Positions 44,931-53,183 of a stretch of 64,000 bases of DNA are shown piece after piece. The position numbers and the translations under genes were made by a program. Under the pieces are notes generated by a model. The model had not been told where the DNA came from. It saw only the letters and a program-made list of their open reading frames with translations, and made no database searches. The stretch is taken from contig NZ_CP053697.2 in NCBI RefSeq assembly GCF_013200955.2, positions 4,092,001 through 4,156,000 on the forward strand, read 5' to 3'. This DNA is from Pseudomonas campi (GTDB lineage Bacteria; Pseudomonadota; Gammaproteobacteria; Pseudomonadales; Pseudomonadaceae). Numbering within the stretch: the stretch's first letter is position 1; every line of letters begins with the position of its first letter.

Positions 44931-47783
44931 ATGACGCGCACCCAGGAAATCCGCCCGGACATCAATGACGGCATCGACCGCAAGGTGCTGGGACAACTGC
45001 GCGCGCGCTTTCTCAAGGTCAACAGCGGGCGCCTGGCGCGGGCCATGCAGGCACTGTCGACACGCCAGCAACTGGTGCTCAAGCTGTTGCCACTGCTGCT
45101 GCATGTGAACCATCCGCTGCTCCCCGGGTACGTTTCCGGCACCGCGCCTGCCGGGCTGTGCGGCTTCGAGCCGAGTGACGAACTGCTCGCCGAAGCCACC
45201 CGCCTGACCCGCTCCTTCATCTACAAGCCGCGCCGCGGTAATCCGCCGCTGCCCATCCATGGCCTGTTCCTCATGGGCAGCCTAGGCACCGTAGCCCAGG
45301 CCGAACAGAGCGACATGGACCTGTGGGTCTGCCACGCGCCGAACCTGGACAGCAAGGCCCTGCACGAGCTGCGCAAGAAGTGCGACCTGCTCGAAGCCTG
45401 GGCCGCCACCCAGGGTGCCGAGGCACACTTCTTCCTGGTCGACCCGGCCCGCTTCACCATCGGCGACCGCGAGGACGCCCAGCTGACCTCCGACGACTGC
45501 GGCACCACCCAGCACTATCTGCTGCTGGACGAGTTCTACCGCACCGCGATCTGGCTCGGCGGGCGCACGCCGCTGTGGTGGCTGGTGCCGGTCTACGAGG
45601 AGGCCAACTACGCCGCCTACACCCACGCCCTGCTGAGCAAGCGCTTTATTCGCGCCGAAGAGGTGCTCGACCTCGGCCATCTGGCACGCATTCCGCCGGG
45701 CGAGTTCATCGGCGCCGGCATGTGGCAGCTGTTCAAGGGCATCGAGTCGCCCTACAAGTCGGTGCTCAAGCTGCTGCTCACCGAGGTCTACGCCAGCGAG
45801 CACCCGCGGGTGGAATGCCTGAGCCTGCGCTACAAGCAGGCGGTGTTCGCCAACCACCTCGACCTCGACGAGCTGGACCCCTACATCGTGGTCTACCGCC
45901 GCCTGGAGGAATACCTCACCAGCCGCGGCGAGCTCGAGCGCCTGGAGCTGATCCGCCGCTGCCTGTACCTCAAGGTCAACAAGAAGCTCAGCAGCCCGCC
46001 GCGCAACCGTGCCAAGAGCTGGCAGCGCCTGCTGTTCGAGCGCCTGACCGGCGAGTGGCACTGGAGCCAGCGCGAGCTGGCGATGCTCGACAGCCGCAGC
46101 CAGTGGAAAGTCCGCCAGGTCAGCGCCGAACGTCGTGCGCTGGTCAACGAGCTGACCTACAGCTATCGTTTCCTCTCCCAGTTCGCCCGCAGCGAGCAGA
46201 CCGGCAGCCAGCTCAACAGCCGCGACCTCGGCGTGCTTGGCCGGCGCCTGTATGCGGCCTTCGAGCGCAAGGCCGGGAAGATCGAATTCATCAACCCCGG
46301 GATCGCCCCGGACCTGGCCGAAGACACCCTGACCCTGGTCCACAGTGCCAGCGCCGAGGCCGGCGGGGAAACCCAGTGGGCGCTGTACAACGGCAGCCTG
46401 AACGGCCAGGAATGGCCGGACTTCGCCCCACTGAAACGGGCCCGCGAGCTGATCGAACTGCTCGCCTGGTGTCACCGCAACGGCGTGATCGACAGCAGCA
46501 CACGCCTGTCGCTGCATCCGGGCAGCAGCGACTTGAGCGAGTTCGAGCTGTCCAACCTGCTCAGCAGCCTGCAACAGACCCTGCCCCTGCCGATGCCGCC
46601 GGTGGCGGAAGAAGCCCTGCTGCACGGTGCCGAACCAGCCGAGGTGCTGCTGCTGATCAACGTCGGCCTCGACCCGCTGAAGGCGCACAGCCAGCTCAAC
46701 GTGCACATGACCACCGGCCGCACCGACTCGCTGGGTTATTCCGGGGTGCGCGAAAACCTGGTGGTGACCCTCGACCAGGTCAGCCTGAACAGCTGGAACG
46801 AACTGCTGGTCAGCCGCTACGACGGCCCCAATGCCCTGCTCGACTGCCTGCGCGACTATATCAATGGCCTGTCCGCCGACGGCCGCCACCCCAGACTGCA
46901 GGTCCGCTGCTTCTGCCGTAACCGCGCCGCCGCCATCGCCCAGCGCGTCGAAGAACTGTTCCGCGATGTGCTGGTCAGTCTCGGCAGCCACCGCCATAGC
47001 CGGTACCTGTTGCAGGTGCAGCAGCACTATCACGTCCTCGAACTGCAACCGGGCCAGGTCAGCCACAGTGCCCTGGCCGACCTGCCGGCCCTGATCGAAC
47101 ACCTCGGCGAAGAACAGGCGGACTACAGCCCGCTGCAGGTCGACCGTTTCGCCCTGGAAGGCGAAGATCTGGCGCTGATCCTGCCGCTCGGCCGGCCGCA
47201 GTGCATCCAGGTTTTCTATCGCCTGGACGGCCAGCAGGCCGAACTCAGCGTGCTCGACGAGCACAACGCACTGTGGCGCCAACGCCTGCCGTATCGCGAT
47301 GAGCAAAGCCTGCTCACCCCGCTGCAGCGCTTTCTGCAGTCGGTGCTGTACCGGCGCAACGCCCTGCTGCCGCTGGACAATCCACTGCCCGCAGCAGCGC
47401 TCGAAGTGCTGTATTACGAAGTGCTACCCGCGCCGCCCCACCGCGCCCGCCACCTCGAGCGCCGCACACCGCCACAGGCGCCGGTGAGTCATCCGTTCTA
47501 CGACGTGCAGGCCATCGTCGAGCCAGCCGACCAGGCTCACGTGCATGTGACCCTGTACTGCAACCATCGCGAGTTTTCCGAGCTGGAATATGGCGCGGAC
47601 CTGTTCGCCGCCGTGGCCCGGCACATCCTCGCCCAGCGGCGCACCAGCGAGCGCTATCCCTGCTACATCACCGACCTGGACCTGTCGCGCATTCTTGGCG
47701 ACGGCCAGGCGGAGACCATTCACTACCTGCGTTACAAGAGCGAACTGGAAGCGGCGTTGAACAACGCCCTGCAAAACGCCTGA
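44931..47783 (+). CDS. cyaA: Class I adenylate cyclase
   Basis: The 950-residue protein has the N-terminal catalytic domain with LMGSLGTVAQAEQSDMDLWVC (residues 114-134 region): the Gly-Ser at 116-117 and Asp128/Asp130 of the nucleotidyltransferase-like active site. The long C-terminal regulatory part matches class I enzymes. It converts ATP to cAMP, used by Vfr in Pseudomonas. The chpA-chpB-chpC chemosensory genes near 61-64 kb are known to affect cAMP levels and twitching in P. aeruginosa; there CyaB is the main cyclase. The gene marks the right end of the PA52xx-like synteny block. Confidence 0.96.
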   Translation: MTRTQEIRPDINDGIDRKVLGQLRARFLKVNSGRLARAMQALSTRQQLVLKLLPLLLHVNHPLLPGYVSGTAPAGLCGFEPSDELLAEATRLTRSFIYKPRRGNPPLPIHGLFLMGSLGTVAQAEQSDMDLWVCHAPNLDSKALHELRKKCDLLEAWAATQGAEAHFFLVDPARFTIGDREDAQLTSDDCGTTQHYLLLDEFYRTAIWLGGRTPLWWLVPVYEEANYAAYTHALLSKRFIRAEEVLDLGHLARIPPGEFIGAGMWQLFKGIESPYKSVLKLLLTEVYASEHPRVECLSLRYKQAVFANHLDLDELDPYIVVYRRLEEYLTSRGELERLELIRRCLYLKVNKKLSSPPRNRAKSWQRLLFERLTGEWHWSQRELAMLDSRSQWKVRQVSAERRALVNELTYSYRFLSQFARSEQTGSQLNSRDLGVLGRRLYAAFERKAGKIEFINPGIAPDLAEDTLTLVHSASAEAGGETQWALYNGSLNGQEWPDFAPLKRARELIELLAWCHRNGVIDSSTRLSLHPGSSDLSEFELSNLLSSLQQTLPLPMPPVAEEALLHGAEPAEVLLLINVGLDPLKAHSQLNVHMTTGRTDSLGYSGVRENLVVTLDQVSLNSWNELLVSRYDGPNALLDCLRDYINGLSADGRHPRLQVRCFCRNRAAAIAQRVEELFRDVLVSLGSHRHSRYLLQVQQHYHVLELQPGQVSHSALADLPALIEHLGEEQADYSPLQVDRFALEGEDLALILPLGRPQCIQVFYRLDGQQAELSVLDEHNALWRQRLPYRDEQSLLTPLQRFLQSVLYRRNALLPLDNPLPAAALEVLYYEVLPAPPHRARHLERRTPPQAPVSHPFYDVQAIVEPADQAHVHVTLYCNHREFSELEYGADLFAAVARHILAQRRTSERYPCYITDLDLSRILGDGQAETIHYLRYKSELEAALNNALQNA

Positions 47784-47802
47784 ACCGGACAAGGATGCCA
47801 CG

Positions 47803-48498
47803 ATGCCCCTTACCCTCTCACTGCTCGGCGCGGCCGCCCTCGGCAGCGGCTACTGGTTTTGGCGCAAGCTGCGCCGCCAGCAACGCGATGCGTTCATCGC
47901 CGGCTTCGCCTTTCCCGACCGCCTGCGCAGCAAGCTGCAAGAGCGTTACCCGCACCTCACGCCGACCCAGACCGGCGAGGTGCTGCGTGGCCTGCGCGAG
48001 TACTTCCAGCTGTGCCGCCTGGCCAACCGGCGTCTGGTCGCCATGCCCTCGCAGGCGGTAGACCTGGCCTGGCACGAGTTCATCCTCTACACCCGCCAGT
48101 ACCGGGCCTTCTGCCGCAAGGGCCTGGGACGCTTCCTGCACCATGTACCGAACGACGCGATGCCCAGCCAGCGCAGCGCCAGCGAAGGTATCCGCCGCGC
48201 CTGGCGCCTGGCCTGCCTGCGCGAGAACCTCGACCCAGGGGCACCCGCACGCCTGCCGCTGCTATTTGCCCTGGACGCCCAACTGGGAATCGCCGATGGC
48301 TTCCACTATCGCCTGGACTGCGGCGCCAACCCCGGCAGCTACCGCAGCGGCGATGCCTACTGCTCCAGCCACATCGGCTGCAGCTCGGGTTGCAGCAGCG
48401 GTTGCGGCGGCGACTCCGGCTCATCCTCCAGCGGCAGTGACGGCGCAGGCGATGGCGGGGGCTGCGGGGGTGGTTGCGGAGGCGGAGGCGGCGACTGA
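47803..48498 (+). CDS. Glycine-rich domain-containing protein-like (GRDP) with Cys/Gly-rich tail
   Basis: The 231-residue product has an N-terminal hydrophobic span (LTLSLLGAAALGSGYWFW). The GRDP-like core is AVDLAWHEFILYTRQYRAFC and FLHHVPNDAMP, the conserved WHEFIL...HH signature. From about residue 183 the chain is almost only Cys, Gly, Ser and Asp (CSSHIGCSSGCSSGCGGDSG, then GGGCGGGCGGGGGD). Eight cysteines in 50 residues could bind metals. Function is unknown. It begins 19 bp after cyaA and converges on the lipase gene across repeat copy D. Confidence 0.82.
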   Translation: MPLTLSLLGAAALGSGYWFWRKLRRQQRDAFIAGFAFPDRLRSKLQERYPHLTPTQTGEVLRGLREYFQLCRLANRRLVAMPSQAVDLAWHEFILYTRQYRAFCRKGLGRFLHHVPNDAMPSQRSASEGIRRAWRLACLRENLDPGAPARLPLLFALDAQLGIADGFHYRLDCGANPGSYRSGDAYCSSHIGCSSGCSSGCGGDSGSSSSGSDGAGDGGGCGGGCGGGGGD

Positions 48499-48504
48499 AC
48501 CTCG

Positions 48505-48577
48505 CAGAACCTGTTTATGATCTTTTGAGCTAGAGCCAGGCAAGGCCGACGATCAAGAGATCCTAAACAGGTTCTCA
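48505..48577 (-). repeat. Structured inverted-repeat element, family I, copy D (internally deleted)
   Basis: The 73-bp element keeps both termini (CAGAACCTGTTTATGATCTT and GATCCTAAACAGGTTCTCA) and the outer block GAGCTAGAGCCAGGCAAGGC. The core hairpin is missing: the deletion joins CAAGGC directly to CGACGATCAAG, at the shared GGC. Read on the minus strand it starts with the TGA stop of the lipase gene. It is the entire gap between two convergent genes. Confidence 0.88.
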
Positions 48578-49375
48578 GCCGCTCATTGGCGATTGCGGAT
48601 TTTGCAGGGCATACAGGTAACTGCCCTCCAGGCTGTGATTGGCCAACACGCTGGCATAGCTGGCGGTAAAGCTCACCGCCAGCCCCAGGTGCAGGTAGAG
48701 GTAGTCGCCGGTGACCGCGGGTGGAATCTCCGGCACCAGGTCGCTGTCATTGACCACCCGGTAGGTCGGGATGCCCAGGCCGTTGTAGCCGGCGGCGAAC
48801 TGCGGCGAGGCCAGCCGCGGGCTGGCGAAGTTGTAATGCTGCAAGGGCTGGTCGGGCCAGCGCTCGTGCACGTCGAGCACCGCCATGCTGCTCAGCGCAC
48901 AGCCCAGGCTATGCCCGCAGACCCAGATCGGCCCGCGCGGCTGCAGGCTGTCGAGCGCCGCCAGGGCCAAGTCGCGCAGCGAGGTATAGAGCTTGAGGAA
49001 GCCATCATGCACCGGGCCGGCGCCATCGCCCCAGGGCCAGGCGCGCTGATCGACATCCAAGTCATCCAGCCAGTCGTGTACGGACTCGGTGCCGCGCAGC
49101 ACCAGATAGGTTTCACCCTGGTCATTGGCGGCGGCGAAGCCGAACGGCTCGGACTCGTTGAGAAAGTGCAGCTCGCTGAGAATGCTCCACACCGGCGCGG
49201 AGAAGCGCCAGCCCGGCATGTCCGGCGGGGTCCAGTGGAAATCCTCGGGCCGATGCGGCTGACGCTGAGCCAGCCACTGACGATATTGCCCGTAGGCCTG
49301 ATCGACCAGGCGCGCGCACAGCAGGGCGCGGTCGAGGGAAAAATCCCGGGGGAAGTACAGGGGTAGGCTGGACAT
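48575..49375 (-). CDS. Class 3 lipase / alpha-beta hydrolase
   Basis: The 266-residue protein shows the lipase class 3 pattern: LRGTESVHDWLDDLDVD near residue 93 and the nucleophile elbow GHSLGCALSS with Ser156. Asp and His follow at suitable distance (NDSDLVPEIPP, LYLHLGLAV). No clear signal peptide is seen, so a cytoplasmic or membrane-associated location is likely. The family hydrolyses acylglycerols or related esters. The stop codon is the first codon of repeat copy D. It stands alone at the synteny junction. Confidence 0.88.
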   Translation of the reverse strand: MSSLPLYFPRDFSLDRALLCARLVDQAYGQYRQWLAQRQPHRPEDFHWTPPDMPGWRFSAPVWSILSELHFLNESEPFGFAAANDQGETYLVLRGTESVHDWLDDLDVDQRAWPWGDGAGPVHDGFLKLYTSLRDLALAALDSLQPRGPIWVCGHSLGCALSSMAVLDVHERWPDQPLQHYNFASPRLASPQFAAGYNGLGIPTYRVVNDSDLVPEIPPAVTGDYLYLHLGLAVSFTASYASVLANHSLEGSYLYALQNPQSPMSG

Positions 49376-49889
49376 ACGGGGCCTCCTTGCCGGCGTGTGG
49401 CTTTGTCACTCTAGTCTACTGATGACTGGCAGACGCCGGCATCGTTCCATGCCGAACCGCTAACAATTAACGCAGCTGAGAGCTACTACGCAAACCTGCA
49501 TTATTCAATCGAGCAGGCCTGAACGAGTCTAGCGCCAACCACCCCATACGGCGCCGGAGACGCGATAGGGCAAGGTCATACCCAGAACACCACGACAGGG
49601 GTTGGTCGGCGTGGGGCTGGCCGGCATCGCCTTCTGCGTACTGCCGAGCCTGGGCGCGAGCTGCCCTGCAGCCCCGGCAATGGTCAAGCGACGCTGCCGG
49701 CGATCGCCCGCAGCCTGCTATCCGACCAGCGCAGCGGTCACTGAGATCATGCATATTTCCACCCGATAGGTGCTTGGCGATGAGCGCATTCCGGCCGAGC
49801 GCCCTGGATTGCCCGCACACCACCATCGTGGCAGGAGACGTCCCGTCGGGTGCGCCCGACGTCCAATCGACAAAGCCCGCAGCCGCTAT
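49376..49889. pseudogene. 514-bp gap with a possible gene relic
   Basis: No complete gene is supported. On the plus strand near 49594-49665 a frame reads RTPRQGLVGVGLAGIAFCVL, resembling a twin-arginine-type signal. After a change of frame, 49679-49744 reads NGQATLPAIARSLLSDQRSG and then a stop. The pieces look like both ends of a lost secreted protein. Codon phase is not maintained between them, and the 119-codon minus-strand frame covering the area has no recognisable family. The remainder holds no promoter, terminator or repeat that I can name. Confidence 0.25.
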
Positions 49890-50336
49890 TCAGTACGCGC
49901 GAAACGCCTTGTGGCAGGTTTCGCAACTGTCTTCCACGCGCTGCACCAGTGGTGCCACAGCCTGCGCTGTCAGCGGCTGTTGCGCGCTGGCAGTACGCAA
50001 GGCTGAAGTGGCCGCCTCCAGCTCACGGGCCAGTTGCTGGAAGCGTTGCTGCTCCTGCCACACCTCGGGCTTGGCGCTGCTGCGCTCGCTTTCGGCAATC
50101 TGCGGGAAATGCTGCCAGGGCTGACGCGACAGTTCATCGAGCTGCTGTGCGCCCTGAGCAAAGCGCGGCGCGTCGAACGCCAGGCGCCCGCGCAGCATGC
50201 CGCCGAGATCTTCGCTGGTCTTCAGCATCTGCTTGAACAGGGTCTGGCGCTTGCCCTGCGGCGAATTGGGATCGACACCGCCACAGGCAACGAGCAGGGC
50301 ACAAACACAGAACAGCAACAGGCTTTTGGCTTTCAT
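49890..50336 (-). CDS. Cytochrome c' (class II c-type cytochrome), lipoprotein
   Basis: The ATG at 50336 gives 148 residues. The N-terminus MKAKSLLLFCVCALLVACGG carries a lipobox LVAC with modified Cys18. The helical bundle then runs to the C-terminal haem site CETCHKAFRAY (Cys138, Cys141, His142), the class II cytochrome c position. A membrane-anchored cytochrome c' is a possible NO- or electron-handling protein; the physiological role is not clear. It diverges from the SAH riboswitch-ahcY transcript across 305 bp. Confidence 0.88.
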   Translation of the reverse strand: MKAKSLLLFCVCALLVACGGVDPNSPQGKRQTLFKQMLKTSEDLGGMLRGRLAFDAPRFAQGAQQLDELSRQPWQHFPQIAESERSSAKPEVWQEQQRFQQLARELEAATSALRTASAQQPLTAQAVAPLVQRVEDSCETCHKAFRAY

Positions 50337-50449
50337 GGTGAGCGCGGACAAACTGAAAAAGGGTCGCCAGTATCGCCACCCACCCGGCCGCGGCCAAGTA
50401 GGGCAATTGCCGCAGGTCGCCACAGACTGCGGATAAGCGACGGAAAGCC

Positions 50450-50478
50450 TTGGGCTTGCCTGCGCAGCTGGCTATAAT
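50450..50478 (+). promoter_or_regulatory. Promoter of the ahcY riboswitch transcript
   Basis: TTGGGC at 50450-50455 and a perfect TATAAT at 50473-50478 are separated by 17 bp. Start would be about 50485, 40 nt upstream of the SAH riboswitch. Confidence 0.75.
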
Positions 50479-50524
50479 CGCCAGGCTTCACGTGGCCGGC
50501 ACAGCTCCGGTCGCTCCCGCCACC

Positions 50525-50618
50525 TGTCCGAGGGGCGCTGCAGCAGGTTCTCAACCATAGAGAACATGTCAGGCTCGGTCAGGGCGTTAACCATACGCAT
50601 CAACGGCGCCCATTCGCA
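50525..50618 (+). promoter_or_regulatory. SAH riboswitch
   Basis: TCCGAGGGGCGCTGC followed later by CAGGCTCGGTCAGGG, and then AACGGCGCCC, form the conserved helices and pseudoknot of the SAH-I riboswitch. The CCGAG/CTCGG and GGCGC/GCGCC pairings are visible. S-adenosylhomocysteine binding turns on the downstream ahcY gene, which ends 24 nt after the aptamer in its Shine-Dalgarno region (GGAGAGC). Position immediately before ahcY is as expected. Confidence 0.95.
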
Positions 50619-50641
50619 GACAACGAATGGAGAGCTATTGC

Positions 50642-52036
50642 ATGAGCGCTGCTTTTAATGACTTCAAAGTCGCCGACATTTCCCTGGCTGCCTGGGGCCG
50701 TCGTGAACTAATCATCGCCGAATCGGAAATGCCTGCCCTGATGGGCCTGCGCAGCAAATACGCCGGCGAACAGCCGCTGAAAGGCGCGAAGATCATCGGC
50801 TGCATCCACATGACCATCCAGACCGGCGTGCTGATCGAGACCCTGATCGCCCTCGGTGCTGAAGTGCGCTGGTCGTCCTGCAACATCTTCTCGACCCAGG
50901 ATCAGGCCGCTGCCGCCATCGCCGCCGCCGGTATCCCGGTATACGCCTGGAAAGGCGAGACCGAAGAAGAGTACGAGTGGTGCATCGAGCAGACCATCCT
51001 CAAGGATGGCCAGCCGTGGGACGCCAACATGATCCTCGACGACGGCGGCGACCTGACTCAGATCATCCACGAGCGCTACCCGGCCATGCTGGACAAGATC
51101 CACGGCGTAACCGAGGAAACCACCACCGGCGTGCACCGCCTGCTCGACATGCTGAAAGCCGGCACCCTGAAAATCCCGGCGATCAACGTCAACGACTCGG
51201 TAACCAAGAGCAAGAACGACAACAAGTACGGCTGCCGTCACAGCCTCAACGACGCCATCAAGCGCGGCGTCGACCACCTGCTGTCGGGCAAGCAGGCCCT
51301 GGTTATCGGCTACGGCGACGTGGGCAAGGGCTCTGCCCAATCGCTGCGCCAGGAAGGCATGATCGTCAAGGTTTCCGAGATCGACCCGATCTGCGCCATG
51401 CAGGCTTGCATGGACGGCTTCGAAGTCGCCTCGCCGTACCTCAATGGCCTCAACGATGGCAGCGAAGCCAGCATCGACAAGGCCCTGCTGGGCAAGATCG
51501 ACCTGATCGTCACCACCACCGGTAACGTCAACGTCTGCGACGCCAACATGCTCAAGGCCCTGAAGAAGCGCGCCGTGGTGTGCAACATCGGTCACTTCGA
51601 CAACGAGATCGACACCGCCTTCATGCGCAAGACCTGGGCCTGGGAAGAGGTCAAGCCGCAGGTGCACAAGATCCACCGCACCGGCGCCGGCAGCTTCGAC
51701 GCGCGCAACGACGACTACCTGATCCTGCTGGCCGAAGGTCGCCTGGTCAACCTGGGCAACGCCACCGGCCACCCGAGCCGGATCATGGACGGCTCCTTCG
51801 CCAACCAGGTGCTGGCGCAGATCTTCCTCTATGGCCAGAAGTTCGCCAACCTGTCGGCCGCCGACAAGGCCGCGCGCCTGACCGTGGAAGTGCTGCCGAA
51901 GAAGCTCGACGAGGAAGTGGCCCTGGAAATGGTCCGCGGCTTCGGCGGCGTGGTCACCCAACTGACCCCCAAGCAGGCCGAGTACATCGGCGTGACCGTG
52001 GAAGGCCCGTTCAAGCCGGAAGCCTACCGCTACTAA
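50642..52036 (+). CDS. ahcY: S-adenosylhomocysteine hydrolase
   Basis: The ATG at 50642 gives 464 residues beginning MSAAFNDFKVADISLAAWGR; an upstream ATG at 50627 lies in the aptamer tail. Features include the AdoHcy-site DDGGDLTQI, then NDSVTKSKNDNKYGC with its lysine and the NAD-binding GYGDVGKGSAQSL near residue 223. The C-terminal KPEAYRY is universal. It splits SAH to adenosine and homocysteine, relieving methyltransferase inhibition. It is controlled by the SAH riboswitch and followed by metF in the same direction, linking the methyl cycle. Confidence 0.98.
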   Translation: MSAAFNDFKVADISLAAWGRRELIIAESEMPALMGLRSKYAGEQPLKGAKIIGCIHMTIQTGVLIETLIALGAEVRWSSCNIFSTQDQAAAAIAAAGIPVYAWKGETEEEYEWCIEQTILKDGQPWDANMILDDGGDLTQIIHERYPAMLDKIHGVTEETTTGVHRLLDMLKAGTLKIPAINVNDSVTKSKNDNKYGCRHSLNDAIKRGVDHLLSGKQALVIGYGDVGKGSAQSLRQEGMIVKVSEIDPICAMQACMDGFEVASPYLNGLNDGSEASIDKALLGKIDLIVTTTGNVNVCDANMLKALKKRAVVCNIGHFDNEIDTAFMRKTWAWEEVKPQVHKIHRTGAGSFDARNDDYLILLAEGRLVNLGNATGHPSRIMDGSFANQVLAQIFLYGQKFANLSAADKAARLTVEVLPKKLDEEVALEMVRGFGGVVTQLTPKQAEYIGVTVEGPFKPEAYRY

Positions 52037-52057
52037 GCAGCCGCATGCTGTGAGCCT

Positions 52058-52090
52058 CAGGCCGCCAGTGCCCCGCGCACTGGCGGCCTG
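52058..52090 (+). terminator. Long hairpin between ahcY and metF
   Basis: CAGGCCGCCAGTGC-CCCGC-GCACTGGCGGCCTG is a perfect 14-bp stem 21 bp after ahcY, without a T-run. It may be an mRNA stability or partial termination element between ahcY and metF. Confidence 0.55.
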
Positions 52091-52109
52091 CCGCTAAAGG
52101 GAATCTGCT

Positions 52110-52955
52110 ATGAGTCAAGAACGCCGTTACAGCTTCGAGTTCTTCCCCACCAAGACCGAAGCCGGGCATGAAAAGCTGATGACGGTCGCCCGTCAGTTGG
52201 CGACCTACAACCCCGATTTCTTCTCCTGCACCTACGGTGCCGGTGGCTCCACCCGCGATCGCACCCTCAACACCGTGCTGCAACTGGACGGCGATGTGAA
52301 CGTGCCGACCGCGCCGCACCTGTCCTGCGTCGGTGACAGCAAGGAAGAGCTGCGCAGCCTGCTGCAGCAGTACCAGAACTCCGGCATCCGCCGCATCGTC
52401 GCCCTGCGTGGCGACCTGCCGTCGGGCATGGGCATGGCCAGCGGCGAACTGCGCTACGCCAACGAGTTGGTCGAGTTCATCCGTGCGGAAACCGGCGATC
52501 ACTTCCATATCGAAGTCGCCGCCTACCCGGAAGTCCATCCGCAGGCACGCAGCTTCGAGGACGACCTGGCCAACTTCGTGCGCAAGGCCAAGGCCGGCGC
52601 CAACAGCGCCATCACCCAGTACTTCTTTAGCGCCGACTGCTACTTCTACTTCGTCGAGCGCGTGCGCAAGCTGGGTGTGGACCTGCCGATCGTGCCGGGC
52701 ATCATGCCGATCACCAACTACAGCAAGCTGGCGCGTTTCTCCGACGCCTGCGGTGCGGAGATCCCGCGCTGGATCCGCAAGCAGCTGGAAGCCTATGGCG
52801 ACGACCTGCAAAGCATCCAGGGCTTCGGCGAGCAGGTGGTCAGCGAGATGTGCGAACGCCTGCTAGAGGGTGGCGCACCCGGCCTGCACTTCTACACCCT
52901 GAACCAGGCCGAGCCGAGCCTGGCCATCTGGAACAACCTCAAGCTGCCGCGCTGA
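52110..52955 (+). CDS. metF: 5,10-methylenetetrahydrofolate reductase
   Basis: The 281-residue protein begins MSQERRYSFEFFPTKTEAG (FEFFPTK motif). NPDFFSCTYGAGGSTRDRT, ALRGDLPSG and ITQYFFSADCYFYFVERVRK are MetF signatures. It reduces methylene-THF to methyl-THF with NADH and FAD for methionine synthesis. It lies behind ahcY, so SAH-triggered transcription may supply both steps. It ends just before the composite terminator-REP module. Confidence 0.97.
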   Translation: MSQERRYSFEFFPTKTEAGHEKLMTVARQLATYNPDFFSCTYGAGGSTRDRTLNTVLQLDGDVNVPTAPHLSCVGDSKEELRSLLQQYQNSGIRRIVALRGDLPSGMGMASGELRYANELVEFIRAETGDHFHIEVAAYPEVHPQARSFEDDLANFVRKAKAGANSAITQYFFSADCYFYFVERVRKLGVDLPIVPGIMPITNYSKLARFSDACGAEIPRWIRKQLEAYGDDLQSIQGFGEQVVSEMCERLLEGGAPGLHFYTLNQAEPSLAIWNNLKLPR

Positions 52956-53009
52956 AGGTTGTCCTGCACTGAACCAGCCGGGCACTAGCCATAATGCTGT
53001 TCACTTAAG

Positions 53010-53048
53010 AAAACGCCGCGATTTCGCAGAGAAATCGCGGCGTTTTTT
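53010..53048 (+). terminator. metF terminator within composite module copy 1
   Basis: A 15-16-bp stem with GCAGA loop is followed by TTTTTT. It is a strong canonical rho-independent terminator 55 bp after the metF stop. Confidence 0.95.
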
Positions 53049-53064
53049 CTGCCGCGGACAATCT

Positions 53065-53130
53065 GTAGGAGCGAGCTCTGCTCGCGAACGGGGCCTCGCA
53101 TAAAGCTTCGCGAGCAGAGCTCGCTCCTAC
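53065..53130. repeat. Inverted REP pair, GTAGGAGCGAGCTCTGCTCGCGAA class
   Basis: GTAGGAGCGAGCTCTGCTCG and its inverse CGAGCAGAGCTCGCTCCTAC flank a 22-bp spacer. Each unit is itself palindromic (GAGCGAGCTC/GAGCTCGCTC). This class is common in many pseudomonads. Confidence 0.92.
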
Positions 53131-53183
53131 GGTCTGAGTGCTTTATCTACCCCGACACTGGTGCAACGGCTTTTTAGCCAGTC

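Larger units (their letters stand above)
52991..53140 (+). repeat. Composite intergenic module, copy 1 (motif, terminator, REP pair)
   Basis: In order: TAATGCTGTTCACTTAA, the hairpin AACGCCGCGATTTC-GAAATCGCGGCGTTTTTT (positions 53010-53048), TCTGCCGCGG and a GTAGGAGCGAGCTCTGCTCG inverted pair (53065-53130), then ACGGTCTG. Read in reverse the same order occurs at 61034-61180. The two copies are inverted, about 8 kb apart. The hairpin terminates metF. Confidence 0.9.

Noticed and set aside
49467..49826. 119-codon minus-strand ORF
   Set aside because: Composition (Arg/Cys-rich, no hydrophobic core pattern) and lack of any family resemblance suggest chance openness in GC-rich DNA.
50627..50641. 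ATG at 50627 as ahcY start
   Set aside because: It would place the start inside the riboswitch tail; the ribosome-binding site GGAGAG serves the ATG at 50642.
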